From contig NZ_BAAARN010000001.1 in the NCBI RefSeq assembly GCF_039532215.1, forward strand, positions 1 to 64,000: a stretch of DNA of 64,000 nt, read 5' to 3'. This document shows positions 50,560 to 60,100 of this stretch, in pieces (position 1 is the stretch's first letter; every line of letters starts with the position of its first letter). This DNA comes from Pedococcus aerophilus (GTDB lineage: Bacteria > Actinomycetota > Actinomycetes > Actinomycetales > Dermatophilaceae). The notes beneath the pieces were generated by a model. That model ran no database searches, was not told the origin of the DNA, and saw only the letters and a program-made list of their open reading frames with translations. A program made the position numbers and the translations under genes.

Positions 50560-51461
50560 GCGAGGCGACCACGCCCCGTACCCGTCCCGGGAGCGGTGTC
50601 GTGCAGGTGACCGGGGAGCTCATCGCGACCCGGCGCGCCGGCGCGTACCAGCACCTCACCTTCGTGGCGCCGGGCCTGGCCGAGCTGGCCCGCCCCGGGC
50701 AGTTCGTCGCGTTGGCCGTCGGGGGACCGACGAGTGCGAACCTCCTGCGCCGCTGCTTCTCCATCCACAAGGTGAGCCCGTCTGGGACCTACGGCGGCAC
50801 CGTGGACGTCGTCGTCGCGGCCCACGGCCCGGGGACGCAGTGGATCTCGCAGCTGCGCGCCCACGACGAGGTCGACATCGTCGGGCCGCTGGGCAAGGCC
50901 TTCCCGCTGCCCAAGGAGCCGGTGCCGTGCGTCCTGGTCGGCGGCGGCTACGGCAGCGCCCCGTTGTTCTGGCTCGCCGAGGCCCTGCGTGCCCGCGGCT
51001 GCCACGTCGAGGTCGTGCTGGGTGCGGCCACGGAGTCCAAGCTGTTCGGTGTCGTCGAGGCCCGTCGGTACGCCGACGGCGTCACCGTGACCACCGACGA
51101 CGGGTCGATGGGCACGAAGGGCTGGGTGTCCGACGTGCTGCCCGAGGTGATCCGTCGCACCGGTGCCGCGGTCGTCTACGGCTGCGGCCCGATGGGGATG
51201 CTCAAGTCGATCACGGACGTCGCGACGGCCGAGGGTGCGGTGGCCCAGGTCGCCGTCGAGGAGTCGATGGCGTGCGGCGTCGGCGTCTGCATGACCTGCG
51301 TCATGCCGGTCGTCGACAAGCACGGCGTGACGAAGATGGTGCGATCGTGCGTCGAGGGCCCGGTGTTCCGCGGGGACCGGGTCCGCTGGGACGCCTTCTC
51401 CGACGGGCTGTGCCGGGTCCCGGACGACGCCGTGGGGGCGCCGAGGACGGGAGGCCACTGA
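50556..51461 (+). CDS. pyrK: Dihydroorotate dehydrogenase B electron transfer subunit (PyrK)
   Basis: The 301-residue flavoprotein has a ferredoxin reductase-like FAD domain ([26 protein letters not shown]), an NAD domain ([30 protein letters not shown]) and a C-terminal [2Fe-2S] site with Cys residues in [17 protein letters not shown] and [10 protein letters not shown]. It lets the PyrD subunit pass electrons to NAD. This marks a class 1B enzyme instead of the quinone-linked class 2 type of mycobacteria. GTG overlaps the carB stop. Confidence 0.94.
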
Positions 51462-52453
51462 TGACGACGACCACCGCCACGACGACCACCAGCACCGCAG
51501 TGGACATGTCCGTCGACCTCGCCGGCCGTCGGCTGCCGAGCCCGATGATGACCGCCTCCGGGTGCGCCGCCAACGGCCGCGAGCTCGGGCGGTTCTTCGA
51601 CGTCGCCGAGCTCGGCGCGTTCGTCACCAAGTCCGTGATGGCCGACCCGCGCTCGGGGCGGGGCACGCCGCGCATGGCCGAGACGCCGTCCGGGATGCTC
51701 AACTCCATCGGCCTCCAGGGACCCGGCATCACGTCGTTCGTCGAGAACGACCTCGCCTGGCTGAAGAAGTCCGGCGCCCGGACGCTGGTGTCGATCGCCG
51801 GCAACACCAGCGGCGAGTTCGCCGACGTCGCGGCGACGCTGCGAGCCAGCGACGCCTTCGACGCCGTCGTCGGCGTGGAGGTCAACATCTCCTGCCCCAA
51901 CGTCGCCAACCGCGGTCTCGTCTTCGCCTGCGACCCACTCGCGTCGGCCAAGGTGATCGCCCTGGTCCGGGAGCAGCTACCACGTGACGTCCCGATCTTC
52001 GCCAAGCTCACCCCCGACGTCACCGACATCGTCAGCGTCGCGCAGTCCTGCGTGAAGGCCGGCGCCGACGGCCTGACGATGATCAACACCCTGCTCGGGA
52101 TGGTCATCGACACCGACCTCCTGCGGCCGCAGGTCGCGGGGGTCACCGGTGGCCTCTCCGGTCCGGCGGTCCGCCCGGTAGCCGTCCGGGCGGTCTGGCA
52201 GACCCGTGCCGCCATGCTCGAGGGGCGCCTGCCGTTCGTGCCCATCATCGGCGTCGGGGGAGTGCGCACCGGTCGCGATGCCCTCGAGCTCGTCGCGGCG
52301 GGGGCGAGTGCCGTGCAGGTGGGCACCGCGACGTTCAACGACCCGTCCGCCCCGGTGCGGGTGGGCCGGGAACTGGCAGGACTGTTGCAGGACAAGGGAT
52401 TCGAGCGCCTCACCGACGTGGTGGGGATCGCACACGAGAGGGTGGCGCGCTGA
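51461..52453 (+). CDS. pyrD: Dihydroorotate dehydrogenase B catalytic subunit
   Basis: The 330-residue FMN enzyme has a TIM barrel with PMMTASGCAANGRELGRFF, NSIGLQGPGITSFVE, the catalytic Cys in EVNISCPNVANRG (Cys, not Ser, is the class 1 base), INTLLGMVIDTD, and the FMN phosphate loop IIGVGGVRTGRDALELVAAG. The first 15 residues are a Thr-rich leader. ATG overlaps the pyrK stop by 1 bp. Works with PyrK. Confidence 0.96.
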   Translation: MTTTTATTTTSTAVDMSVDLAGRRLPSPMMTASGCAANGRELGRFFDVAELGAFVTKSVMADPRSGRGTPRMAETPSGMLNSIGLQGPGITSFVENDLAWLKKSGARTLVSIAGNTSGEFADVAATLRASDAFDAVVGVEVNISCPNVANRGLVFACDPLASAKVIALVREQLPRDVPIFAKLTPDVTDIVSVAQSCVKAGADGLTMINTLLGMVIDTDLLRPQVAGVTGGLSGPAVRPVAVRAVWQTRAAMLEGRLPFVPIIGVGGVRTGRDALELVAAGASAVQVGTATFNDPSAPVRVGRELAGLLQDKGFERLTDVVGIAHERVAR

Positions 52454-53325
52454 TGCCGGAGACGACCGTGACCGAGCAGACGACCTTCGGCCAACGGCTG
52501 CGTGCCGCCACCGACCGCTTCGGGCCGCTGTGCGCCGGCATCGACCCGCACCGCGCCCTCGTCGAGTCCTGGGGGCTGACCTACGACGTCGACGGGCTCA
52601 CCCGATTCACCGAGACGTGCGTCGAGGCGTTCGCCGGGCACGTGGGTGTCGTCAAGCCGCAGTCGGCGTTCTTCGAGGTCTTCGGGTCCCGCGGCATCGC
52701 CGTCCTGGAGCGCGCCATCGTGGCCCTGCGCGACGCCGGCACGCTCGTCATCCTCGACGCCAAGCGCGGCGACATCGGCTCCACGATGTCGGCCTACGCC
52801 GAGGCCTTCCTCGGCAAGGACGCGGTGGCTCCGGCGGACGCGCTGACCGCGAGCCCCTACCTCGGGTTCGAGTCGCTGCGCCCCGCGCTCGACCTCGCGG
52901 CCCAGACCGGTCGGGGGGTCTTCGTCCTCGCCCTCACCTCCAACCCCGAGGGCCGCACGGTCCAGCACGCCACCCTGCGCGACACCAGCGTCGCCGAGAG
53001 CATCGTCGCCGGAGCAGCCGCGGAGAACGCCGCCGCGCGCACCCACGGCGACCTCGGCTCCGTGGGGCTCGTGGTCGGTGCGACCGTCGGCTCGGCGGTG
53101 CAGGAGCTCGGCCTCGACCTCGCCGGCTGCAACGGACCGCTGCTCGCCCCCGGCGTCGGCGCCCAGGGTGGGACCAGCGAGGACCTGCGCAGGGTCTTCG
53201 GGGACGCGCTGCCCAACGTGCTGCCGTCCTCGAGCCGCGAGGTCCTCTCGGCCGGCCCGGACGTCGTGCAGCTGCGGGAGCAGGCCGTCCGCACCAGCGA
53301 GCACCACGCAGGCCTGCTGCGCTGA
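52453..53325 (+). CDS. pyrF: Orotidine 5'-phosphate decarboxylase (long, type 2)
   Basis: The 290-residue protein is the longer PyrF type found in actinobacteria: LCAGIDPHRALVESWGL, VVKPQSAFFEVFGSRG, catalytic Lys/Asp set ILDAKRGDIGSTMSAYAEAF, ASPYLGFESLRP, and a phosphate loop in LLAPGVGAQGGTSED. It ends the pyr operon; pyrE is not in the window. ATG overlaps the pyrD stop by 1 bp. A hexamer-repeat spacer follows. Confidence 0.96.
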   Translation: MPETTVTEQTTFGQRLRAATDRFGPLCAGIDPHRALVESWGLTYDVDGLTRFTETCVEAFAGHVGVVKPQSAFFEVFGSRGIAVLERAIVALRDAGTLVILDAKRGDIGSTMSAYAEAFLGKDAVAPADALTASPYLGFESLRPALDLAAQTGRGVFVLALTSNPEGRTVQHATLRDTSVAESIVAGAAAENAAARTHGDLGSVGLVVGATVGSAVQELGLDLAGCNGPLLAPGVGAQGGTSEDLRRVFGDALPNVLPSSSREVLSAGPDVVQLREQAVRTSEHHAGLLR

Positions 53326-53571
53326 CCGCGACCACGACCTCGACCACGACCTCGACCTCGACCGCGTCCTGCGGCGCCGCGCGCCCCGCCCCAGCCACCG
53401 CGATCCGGGCCTCGCGCGCCATACCGGACGAAGCGGTCCCCACGCCCAGGACCTCGGCGAGAAACGAGCTCGATCGGTTGCTAGAGTCCGAGGCGAAGAG
53501 TGGACGACGTTCGGACGACCCCTCGGACGACATCTCGAACGACACCTGTACACCTCACAAGGAGTAATGCT
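53326..53571 (+). promoter_or_regulatory. pyrF-mihF spacer: hexamer repeats and candidate mihF promoter
   Basis: The 246-bp spacer opens with imperfect GACCTC/GACCAC hexamers at about 53327-53366, holds a GCCATAC heptamer near 53417, and has a -10-like TAGAGT at 53482-53487. A direct repeat TCGGACGAC lies near 53512 and 53524. The mRNA leader for mihF would be about 78 nt and ends in AAGGAG (53559-53564). Confidence 0.5.
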
Positions 53572-53889
53572 GTGGCACTTCCCCCGTTGACGCCCGAGCA
53601 GCGAGCAGCGGCCCTGGAGAAGGCCGCTGTGGCCCGCCGCGAGCGAGCCGCTGTGAAGAACCGCCTGAAGTACGCGCAGGGCTCCCTCAAGGAGGTCATC
53701 GCGGACGGCAAGGGCAACGACGTGGTCGGCAAGATGAAGGTCTCCGCCCTCCTGGAGTCGATGCCGGGCGTCGGCCGTGTCCGCGCCCGCCAGATCATGG
53801 AGGAGGTCGGCATCTCCGAGAGCCGCCGCGTCCGTGGTCTCGGCGCCAACCAGATCTCGGCGCTGCTCACCCGCTTCGACGAGGCGTGA
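53572..53889 (+). CDS. mihF: Integration host factor, actinobacterial type (mIHF)
   Basis: The 105-residue nucleoid-associated protein is basic at its N-terminus ([20 protein letters not shown]) and has the helix-two-turns-helix DNA-binding part [20 protein letters not shown] followed by [20 protein letters not shown]. This is the actinobacterial mIHF, unrelated to the alpha/beta IHF fold; it was found as a host factor for phage L5 integration. GTG 53572 follows AAGGAG by 7 nt. The next gene, gmk, overlaps by 4 bp, as in M. tuberculosis (Rv1388-Rv1389). Confidence 0.96.
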   Translation: MALPPLTPEQRAAALEKAAVARRERAAVKNRLKYAQGSLKEVIADGKGNDVVGKMKVSALLESMPGVGRVRARQIMEEVGISESRRVRGLGANQISALLTRFDEA

Positions 53890-54470
53890 GCCGCCCCGAC
53901 CTCGCCGGCGAGGAGCGCCCCCGGCGCCTCGTCGTCCTGGCCGGACCCACCGCGGTCGGCAAGGGCACCCTGTCCGCCTACGTGCGCGACCACTTCCCCG
54001 AGGTGTGGCTGTCGGTCAGCGCCACCACCCGCAAGCCCCGCCCCGGCGAGGTCGACGGGACGCACTACCACTTCGTCGACGAGGCCGAGTTCACCCGGAT
54101 GGAGCAGGCCGGCGAGCTCATCGAGTCGGCGGTCGTGCACGGGCGCAACCACTACGGCACCCCGCGGGGCCCGGTGGAGCAGTCCCTGCGCGACCACAGG
54201 ATGGCCCTGCTCGAGATCGACCTCCAGGGTGCCCGCCAGGTCCGGGCGAGCATGCCCGAGGCGCTCTTCGTCTTCCTCGCTCCGCCGAGCTGGGACGAGC
54301 TGGTCCGCCGGCTGGTCGGACGCGGCACCGAGGACGAGGAGGAGCGGACCCGCCGACTGGAGACCGCGAAGGTCGAGCTGGCCGCCGAGGACGAGTTCGA
54401 CGTCACCATCGTCAACGACGATGTTCGTCGGGCAGCCGAAGAACTCGTATCATTGATGCGATCCCACTGA
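53886..54470 (+). CDS. gmk: Guanylate kinase
   Basis: The 194-residue protein phosphorylates GMP. P-loop is [17 protein letters not shown]; the GMP-binding region is [20 protein letters not shown] with [31 protein letters not shown] and a lid with [12 protein letters not shown] follow. GTG overlaps the mihF stop. A short frame of alternative starts is possible but the P-loop position fits. Confidence 0.96.
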   Translation: MSRPDLAGEERPRRLVVLAGPTAVGKGTLSAYVRDHFPEVWLSVSATTRKPRPGEVDGTHYHFVDEAEFTRMEQAGELIESAVVHGRNHYGTPRGPVEQSLRDHRMALLEIDLQGARQVRASMPEALFVFLAPPSWDELVRRLVGRGTEDEEERTRRLETAKVELAAEDEFDVTIVNDDVRRAAEELVSLMRSH

Positions 54471-54533
54471 CGTCTGCGTCGCACCACCCCCGCTGACGCC
54501 TTCGTCATCTCAACTTCAGGAGTGATTTCCCCC

Positions 54534-54797
54534 GTGTCCGGAACCGTCGCGAACCCGATCGGCATCACCAACCCCCCGATCGACGACCTGCTCACCAAGG
54601 CCGACTCCAAGTACGCCCTGGTCATCTACTCCGCCAAGCGCGCGCGCCAGATCAACGCGTACTACAGCCAGCTCCAGGAGGGCCTGCTCGAGTACGTCGG
54701 CCCCCTCGTCGACAGCCAGGTCCACGAGAAGTCGATGTCCATCGCCCTGCGCGAGATCAACCAGGGCCTGGTCACCTCCGAGCCGATCGAGAGCTGA
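54534..54797 (+). CDS. rpoZ: RNA polymerase omega subunit
   Basis: The 87-residue protein has the omega core [20 protein letters not shown] followed by [23 protein letters not shown] 54534 lies 11 nt after CAGGAG; GTG 54522 would overlap that site and is rejected. It follows gmk by 63 bp and precedes coaBC, the usual actinobacterial order. Confidence 0.95.
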   Translation: MSGTVANPIGITNPPIDDLLTKADSKYALVIYSAKRARQINAYYSQLQEGLLEYVGPLVDSQVHEKSMSIALREINQGLVTSEPIES

Positions 54798-54828
54798 GCC
54801 CGGCAGGGGAGCAGGGAACGACAGCGCA

Positions 54829-56193
54829 GTGGCGCGCATCGTCCTCGGGGTCGCCGGCGGGATCGCGGCCTACAAGGCCTGCTCCCTGCTGCGCCTGTTC
54901 ACCGAGGCCGGCCACGACGTGACCGTGGTGCCGACCGAGTCGGCCCTGCGCTTCGTGGGCGCCCCCACTTGGGAGGCGCTGTCCGGCAAGCCGGTCTCGA
55001 CCGGTGTCTGGGACTCGGTCCACGAGGTGCCGCACGTGCGCCTCGGCCAGTCGGCGGACCTCGTGGTCGTGGCACCGGCGACGGCCGACCTCGTCGCCAA
55101 GGCCGCCCACGGGCTGGCCGGTGACCTGCTCACCAACGTCCTGCTCACCGCCCGCTGCCCGGTGGTCGTGGCCCCGGCCATGCACACCGAGATGTACGAG
55201 CACGCGGCCACGCAGGCGAACATCTCGACGCTCATCGAGCGCGGGGTCCACGTCATCCCGCCGGCGTCCGGTCGCCTCACGGGCGCCGACACCGGTCCCG
55301 GCCGGCTCCCCGAGCCCGCCGACCTGTATGCCGTGTGCGAGCGGATCCTGCTCCACGGCACCCCCGCGGTGGTGCCCTCGAAGTACCCGCCCCGGCCCGG
55401 CGCCGCCCCCGACGACGGGGAGGGGGCGGGGCAGGTCACGGACGACGGGACCGTCCCGACGGCGGACGACATCGTCGGGGCCGCAGGCGCCTCCGGTGGA
55501 GGTGTCGAGGGCGGGCTCGAGGGTCGGACCGTGGTCATCACCGCAGGGGGCACCCGCGAGCCGCTGGACCCCGTGCGCTTCCTGGGCAACCGGAGCTCGG
55601 GCAAGCAGGGTTTCGCCCTCGCGACCGTCGCCGCCCGCCGCGGCGCCCGGGTCGTCCTCGTCGCGGCCAACACCTCGCTCGCGGCGCCCGAGGGCGTGAT
55701 CGTGGTGCCCGTGCAGACGGCGCTCGAGCTGGAGACGGCGGTCGCGGCCGCCGCACCCGGTGCCGACGTCGTGGTGATGGCCGCGGCCGTGGCCGACTTC
55801 CGTCCGGCGCACTACACCGACTCCAAGATCAAGAAGACCCACGACGCCGCCGACCCCGATGCCGCCCCGACGATCGAGCTGGTCCGCAACCCCGACGTCC
55901 TGGCCGGGCTGGTGGCCCGTCGCGGCGACGACGCGAGCCCGGTCATCGTGGGCTTCGCCGCCGAGACCGGTGACGAGGACGGCAGCGTCCTCGACCACGC
56001 CCGGGCCAAGCTCGCGCGCAAGGGCTGCGACCTGCTCGTCGTCAACGAGGTCGGTACCGACAAGACGTTCGGGCTCGACGACAACACCGTGCACATCCTG
56101 CGGCTGGGGTCGAGCCACGTGGTCGATGCCGGGCCGGCGCCCAAGGAAGAGATCTCTGCCGCAGTGTGGGATGCCGTCCAGCAGATCTTGTGA
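54829..56193 (+). CDS. coaBC: Bifunctional phosphopantothenoylcysteine decarboxylase / phosphopantothenate--cysteine ligase
   Basis: The 454-residue CoA biosynthesis enzyme has an N-terminal FMN CoaC half (VLGVAGGIAAYKACSLLRLF, catalytic His in VPHVRLGQSADLVVVAPATA, APAMHTEMYEH) and a C-terminal CoaB half (VVITAGGTREPLDPVRFLGN, NRSSGKQGFALATVAARRGA, AAAVADFRPA, and the KxKK-type TDSKIKKTHD). The linker (about residues 190-225) is Asp/Gly-rich. Normal length is about 400-420, so the linker is somewhat expanded. Confidence 0.95.
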   Translation: MARIVLGVAGGIAAYKACSLLRLFTEAGHDVTVVPTESALRFVGAPTWEALSGKPVSTGVWDSVHEVPHVRLGQSADLVVVAPATADLVAKAAHGLAGDLLTNVLLTARCPVVVAPAMHTEMYEHAATQANISTLIERGVHVIPPASGRLTGADTGPGRLPEPADLYAVCERILLHGTPAVVPSKYPPRPGAAPDDGEGAGQVTDDGTVPTADDIVGAAGASGGGVEGGLEGRTVVITAGGTREPLDPVRFLGNRSSGKQGFALATVAARRGARVVLVAANTSLAAPEGVIVVPVQTALELETAVAAAAPGADVVVMAAAVADFRPAHYTDSKIKKTHDAADPDAAPTIELVRNPDVLAGLVARRGDDASPVIVGFAAETGDEDGSVLDHARAKLARKGCDLLVVNEVGTDKTFGLDDNTVHILRLGSSHVVDAGPAPKEEISAAVWDAVQQIL

Positions 56194-56199
56194 CGTAGG

Positions 56200-56266
56200 T
56201 ACACTCGCGAGGTCCGTGCGGCTCCGGCTCGCGGCCGTCAGTCAGCAGCCGCTGCCCCCGAAGGAG
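56200..56266 (+). promoter_or_regulatory. metK leader: -10 candidate, dyad and ribosome-binding site
   Basis: TACACT (56200-56205) starts 7 bp after the coaBC stop. CGCGAG (56206-56211) and CTCGCG (about 56228-56233) can pair, giving a hairpin at the mRNA start. AAGGAG at 56261-56266 precedes the start by 6 nt. No known SAM riboswitch architecture is recognised. Confidence 0.35.
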
Positions 56267-56272
56267 ATTTGA

Positions 56273-57493
56273 GTGTCCGCACGCCTGTTCACGTCCGAGT
56301 CCGTCACCGAGGGACACCCGGACAAGATCTGTGACCAGATCTCCGACTCGATCCTCGACGCCATGCTGGCCGAGGACAGGAGCAGCCGGGTGGCCGTCGA
56401 GACGATGGTCACGACCGGCCTGGTCCACGTGGCCGGCGAGGTCGACACCCGCAGCTACGTCCCGATCGCCCAGATCGTGCGCGACACCATCAAGGGCATC
56501 GGGTACGACTCCTCCGAGAAGGGCTTCGACGGAGCCTCCTGCGGCGTCTCGATCTCCATCGGCGAGCAGTCGCCCGACATCGCCCAGGGCGTCGACACCG
56601 CGCACGAGAACCGCACCGGCGGCGTGGACCCGCTCGACAAGCAGGGTGCCGGCGACCAGGGCCTGATGTTCGGGTACGCCTGCGAGGACACCGCCGAGCT
56701 CATGCCGCTGCCGATCTACCTCGCGCACCGACTGGCCGAGCGCCTCACCGAGGTCCGCAAGTCCGGCAAGGTCGCCTACCTGCGTCCCGACGGCAAGACC
56801 CAGGTCACCATCGGCTACGAGGGCGACCGGGCGGTCAAGCTCGACACCGTCGTCCTGTCGACGCAGCACGCGTCCGACATCTCCCTCGACGACCTGCTCG
56901 CGCCCGACATCGAGCAGCACGTCATCGCCCCGGTCCTCGCCGAGCTCGCCGAGACCGGCACCGACCTCGACACCTCGAGCTACCGCAGCCTCATCAACCC
57001 GACCGGTCGCTTCGAGATCGGTGGCCCGATGGGCGACGCCGGCCTCACCGGCCGCAAGATCATCGTCGACACTTACGGCGGCATGGCCCGCCACGGTGGC
57101 GGTGCGTTCTCAGGCAAGGACCCGTCGAAGGTCGACCGCTCCGCCGCGTACGCCATGCGCTGGGTCGCCAAGAACATCGTCGCCGCCGGGCTCGCCCGCC
57201 GCTGCGAGGTCCAGGTCGCCTACGCCATCGGCAAGGCGCAGCCGGTCGGCCTCTACGTCGAGACCTTCGGCACGGAGACCGAGCCGGTCGACAAGATCCA
57301 GGCCGCGATCACCTCGGTGTTCGACCTGCGACCCGGTGCCATCGTCGACCAGCTCGACCTGCTCCGCCCGATCTACAAGGCCACGGCGGCCTACGGCCAC
57401 TTCGGTCGCACCTCGGTCGAGGGCGTCGAGAACGCCTTCACCTGGGAGTGCACCGACCGCGTCGAGGCCCTCCAGCGCGCCGTCAAGGGCTGA
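56273..57493 (+). CDS. metK: S-adenosylmethionine synthetase
   Basis: The 406-residue enzyme makes SAM from Met and ATP. Signatures are [36 protein letters not shown] and [23 protein letters not shown] 56273 follows AAGGAG by 6 nt. Its gene is closed by a long hairpin and T-tract that overlap the priA promoter. Confidence 0.97.
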   Translation: MSARLFTSESVTEGHPDKICDQISDSILDAMLAEDRSSRVAVETMVTTGLVHVAGEVDTRSYVPIAQIVRDTIKGIGYDSSEKGFDGASCGVSISIGEQSPDIAQGVDTAHENRTGGVDPLDKQGAGDQGLMFGYACEDTAELMPLPIYLAHRLAERLTEVRKSGKVAYLRPDGKTQVTIGYEGDRAVKLDTVVLSTQHASDISLDDLLAPDIEQHVIAPVLAELAETGTDLDTSSYRSLINPTGRFEIGGPMGDAGLTGRKIIVDTYGGMARHGGGAFSGKDPSKVDRSAAYAMRWVAKNIVAAGLARRCEVQVAYAIGKAQPVGLYVETFGTETEPVDKIQAAITSVFDLRPGAIVDQLDLLRPIYKATAAYGHFGRTSVEGVENAFTWECTDRVEALQRAVKG

Positions 57494-57518
57494 CCCACCG
57501 GTCACCGCACCGTCCAGC

Positions 57519-57570
57519 CGACCCGGCCGACCCCCTGCCCCGCAGGGATGTCGGCCGGGTCGACTAGTTT
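57519..57570 (+). terminator. metK terminator overlapping the priA -10
   Basis: A perfect 13-bp stem (CGACCCGGCCGAC at 57519-57531, GTCGGCCGGGTCG at 57550-57562) has an inner 6-bp stem CCCTGC/GCAGGG in its loop and is followed by ACTAGTTTTCC. The T-tract includes TAGTTT (57565-57570), which lies 6 nt before the priA GTG and can act as its -10. Confidence 0.8.
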
Positions 57571-57576
57571 TCCGGT

Positions 57577-59634
57577 GTGTCCGATCCGGGGAGCGCCGAG
57601 CAGCTGTCGCTGATCCGCGCCGCCCTGCCCAAGGCGCCGCGGCCCACGAAGGCCGCCGACCAGGAGCTCGCCGAGACCGACCCGGTCGCTGCGGTCGTCG
57701 TCGACACCGGCCTGGCCCACCTCGACCGGCCCTTCGAGTACCTCGTGCCGGCGGCCCTCGCCGAGACCGCGGTACCGGGTGCGAGGGTCAAGGTGCGGTT
57801 CGCCGGGCAGGACCTCGACGGGTTCCTCGTCTCTCGCAAGGCGGCGGCCGAGCACGACGGTCGGCTGGCCCCGATCCGTCGGGTCGTCTCGCCCGAGCCG
57901 GTGCTCACCGAGCGGCAGCTCGCCGTGGCCCGAGCCGTGGCAGCCCGCTACGCAGGCACCCTCGGTGACGTCCTGCGGCTGTCGGTGCCGCCGCGGCACG
58001 CCGCCGCGGAGAAGGCGTTGTCCCTCGAGCCGCCAGCGCCAGACCCGCTGCCGGCCCCCTCGGGGCCCGGACCCGCCTGGAGCCGGTATGCCGCCGGGCC
58101 GGCGTTCCTCTCCCGCCTCACCGCCGGGGACGCCCCTGCCGCCTCGTGGCTCGCGCTGCCCACGACCGATCCCGCGGCCGACTGGCCGGCTGCCCTGGCG
58201 GCAGCGGCTGCCGCGACCGTCGCCGGAGGGCGGGGGGCCCTGCTGGTCGTCCCCGACCACCGGGACGTCACGCGCGTCGACGCCGCCCTGACCGCCGCGC
58301 TCGGACCCGGTCGTCATGTCCGGTTGACTGCCGACCAGGGCCCGCAGGCGCGGTACACCGCCTGGCTCAAGGTGCTTCGGGGCCACGTCTCGGTCGTGGT
58401 GGGCACCCGCGCGGCGGCCTTCGCCCCGGTGCGCGACCTGGGTCTCGTGTCGTGGTGGGACGACGGTGACGACAACCACGAGGAGCCTCGCGCGCCATAC
58501 CCGCACGTCCGGGAGGTGCTGCTCACGCGAGCCGCCGTCGAGGGAGCCGCCGTGCTGTCCGGCGGGTTCACCCGGACGGTGGCCGTGCAACAGCTCGTCG
58601 AGACCGGCACCCTGCGACCCATCAGCGCCGCGGGTCCTGTCCGCGGTGCCGTGCCGCGCGTCGTCGTCGCGGGGGAGGGCCTGGAGCTCGAGCGCGACCC
58701 GGCCGCTGCCAGCGCGCACCTGCCGTCTGTCGCGTGGCGCACCGCCAAGGCCGCCCTCGAGACCGGTCCGGTGCTGGTGCAGGTGCCCCGGCGGGGGTAC
58801 GTCCCGTCGCTGGCCTGCCAGACCTGCCGTGCCCCGGCTCGCTGCGCGCACTGCTCAGGGCCGATCGCGGTGACCGGGCGTGGGGCCGAGCCCGCGTGCC
58901 GTTGGTGCGGTCGTGGGGTGGGCCGGTTCGAGTGCCGCCAGTGCGGTGGTCGTGAGCTGCGCTCGTCCGTCGTCGGTGCCCGGCGCACCGCCGAGGAGCT
59001 GGGGCGGGCGTTCCCCGGGGTGCCGGTGCACACCTCCGGCGCAGGTGCCGTGCTCGACCGGGTCGCCGCCACACCGTCGTTGGTCATCGCGACTCCGGGG
59101 GCCGAGCCGGTGGCCGAGGGCGGGTACGCCGCGACCCTGCTGCTCGATGCGTGGGCCTCGCTCGACCGCCCGACGCTGGACGCGGGGGAGGAGGCGTTGC
59201 GTCGCTGGCTCGCGGCTGCTGCCCTGACCAGAGGTTCTGCGTCTCGTGGCCAGGTGGTGCTGTGCGGGGCCCCCGGCCACACGACGCTGCCCGTCGTCGA
59301 GGCGCTGGTGCGCTGGGACCCGGTCTGGTTCGCCGCGCGCGAGCTCGCCGACCGGGCGGCGCTGTCGTTGCCGCCCACCGTGGTGATGGCCGCCGTGAGT
59401 GGCGAACGCCGAGCGGTCGAGGCCGCCCTGGTGCAGGCCGAGCTCGCCGGGACCACCGAACGACTTGGGCCGTTGCCGCTGCCCGACGACGCCGTCCGGA
59501 TGCTGTTGCGCGTCCCGCTCGCCGATCGTGACGCCCTGGCGGCCTCACTGACTGCGATGCGCGCCAAGCGCAGCGCCCGCAAGGAGCCCGTCAGCGTCCA
59601 GGTGCGGGTCGACCCACCCGACCCCGCGACGTAG
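57577..59634 (+). CDS. priA: Primosomal protein PriA, helicase-inactive actinobacterial form
   Basis: The 685-residue protein has the N-terminal 3'-DNA-end-binding domain (VDTGLAHLDRPFEYLVPAAL, PGARVKVRFAGQDLDGFLV) and the zinc cluster: CQTC, CAHC, CRWC and CRQC, eight Cys between residues about 410 and 465. No Walker A (GxxGxGKT) is present, and the Walker B/DEEH position reads WWDDGDD, so ATPase activity is unlikely. This loss is the norm in actinobacterial PriA, not decay of this copy. GTG 57577 has no ribosome-binding site; a leaderless start after TAGTTT is likely. Confidence 0.92.
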   Translation: MSDPGSAEQLSLIRAALPKAPRPTKAADQELAETDPVAAVVVDTGLAHLDRPFEYLVPAALAETAVPGARVKVRFAGQDLDGFLVSRKAAAEHDGRLAPIRRVVSPEPVLTERQLAVARAVAARYAGTLGDVLRLSVPPRHAAAEKALSLEPPAPDPLPAPSGPGPAWSRYAAGPAFLSRLTAGDAPAASWLALPTTDPAADWPAALAAAAAATVAGGRGALLVVPDHRDVTRVDAALTAALGPGRHVRLTADQGPQARYTAWLKVLRGHVSVVVGTRAAAFAPVRDLGLVSWWDDGDDNHEEPRAPYPHVREVLLTRAAVEGAAVLSGGFTRTVAVQQLVETGTLRPISAAGPVRGAVPRVVVAGEGLELERDPAAASAHLPSVAWRTAKAALETGPVLVQVPRRGYVPSLACQTCRAPARCAHCSGPIAVTGRGAEPACRWCGRGVGRFECRQCGGRELRSSVVGARRTAEELGRAFPGVPVHTSGAGAVLDRVAATPSLVIATPGAEPVAEGGYAATLLLDAWASLDRPTLDAGEEALRRWLAAAALTRGSASRGQVVLCGAPGHTTLPVVEALVRWDPVWFAARELADRAALSLPPTVVMAAVSGERRAVEAALVQAELAGTTERLGPLPLPDDAVRMLLRVPLADRDALAASLTAMRAKRSARKEPVSVQVRVDPPDPAT

Positions 59635-59702
59635 GACGGGTCGACGCCCAGGCGCCGCGGTCCTGTCGTGACCCGGCGTCCTGTCGGTGCTCGCGGCCCC
59701 GC

Positions 59703-59732
59703 CCCCTGCCCCTGCCCCTGCCCCTGCCCCTG
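59703..59732 (+). repeat. Hexanucleotide repeat CCCCTG, five copies
   Basis: Five head-to-tail CCCCTG units lie in the priA downstream spacer, about 75-100 bp before the next start codon. Slipped-strand variation is possible; there is no coding role. Confidence 0.88.
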
Positions 59733-59805
59733 CAACTGGTTGTGGCCTTGACCGGAGGATCCGCGAAGGTCCTCGTTGCCTGCGCCATTGGCCTACATTG
59801 CGTCC

Positions 59806-60072
59806 GTGAGCTCTCGTACGCGGTTCCGCGGTCTCGTGGTGCTGGTCCTCGCGCTCCTCGTCACAGGAACCGTCCTGTGGGTCGGGCAGAGCGAGGCACA
59901 GTTCGGCTGGTTCGCCTACGCGCCGCTGGACCCAGGGTCGGCGTCTGCGCTGGCGGTCGTCTCGGAGCGACGACAGGCGGGCCTGATCGTGTCGCTGACC
60001 GGACTTCTCCTGCTGAGCGGCCTGGTGGGCTTCATGCTCGGCCGGCGCAGCGGCCTGCGTTCGCCTCGGTAG
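59806..60072 (+). CDS. Small two-helix membrane protein
   Basis: With start GTG 59806 the protein has 88 residues and two membrane helices (LVVLVLALLVTGTVLWVG, residues about 9-26; LIVSLTGLLLLSGLVGFMLG, about 60-79), separated by a 33-residue loop with QSEAQFGWFAYAPL. TACATT ends 6 nt before the GTG, suggesting a leaderless mRNA; TTG 59776 would extend it by 10 residues through that hexamer. Not assigned to a named family. Confidence 0.72.
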   Translation: MSSRTRFRGLVVLVLALLVTGTVLWVGQSEAQFGWFAYAPLDPGSASALAVVSERRQAGLIVSLTGLLLLSGLVGFMLGRRSGLRSPR

Positions 60073-60100
60073 AGGTCGAAGGGTCTGCCTCCACGCGAGG

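Noticed and set aside
53327-53366. GACCTC/GACCAC hexamers after pyrF as a possible C-terminal coding extension
   Set aside because: They lie after the pyrF stop in a different frame, with a Thr/Ser-only translation and no start signal.
56194-56272. SAM riboswitch before metK
   Set aside because: The leader is only about 70 nt, and I could not build SAM-I, SAM-II or SAM-IV conserved cores from it.
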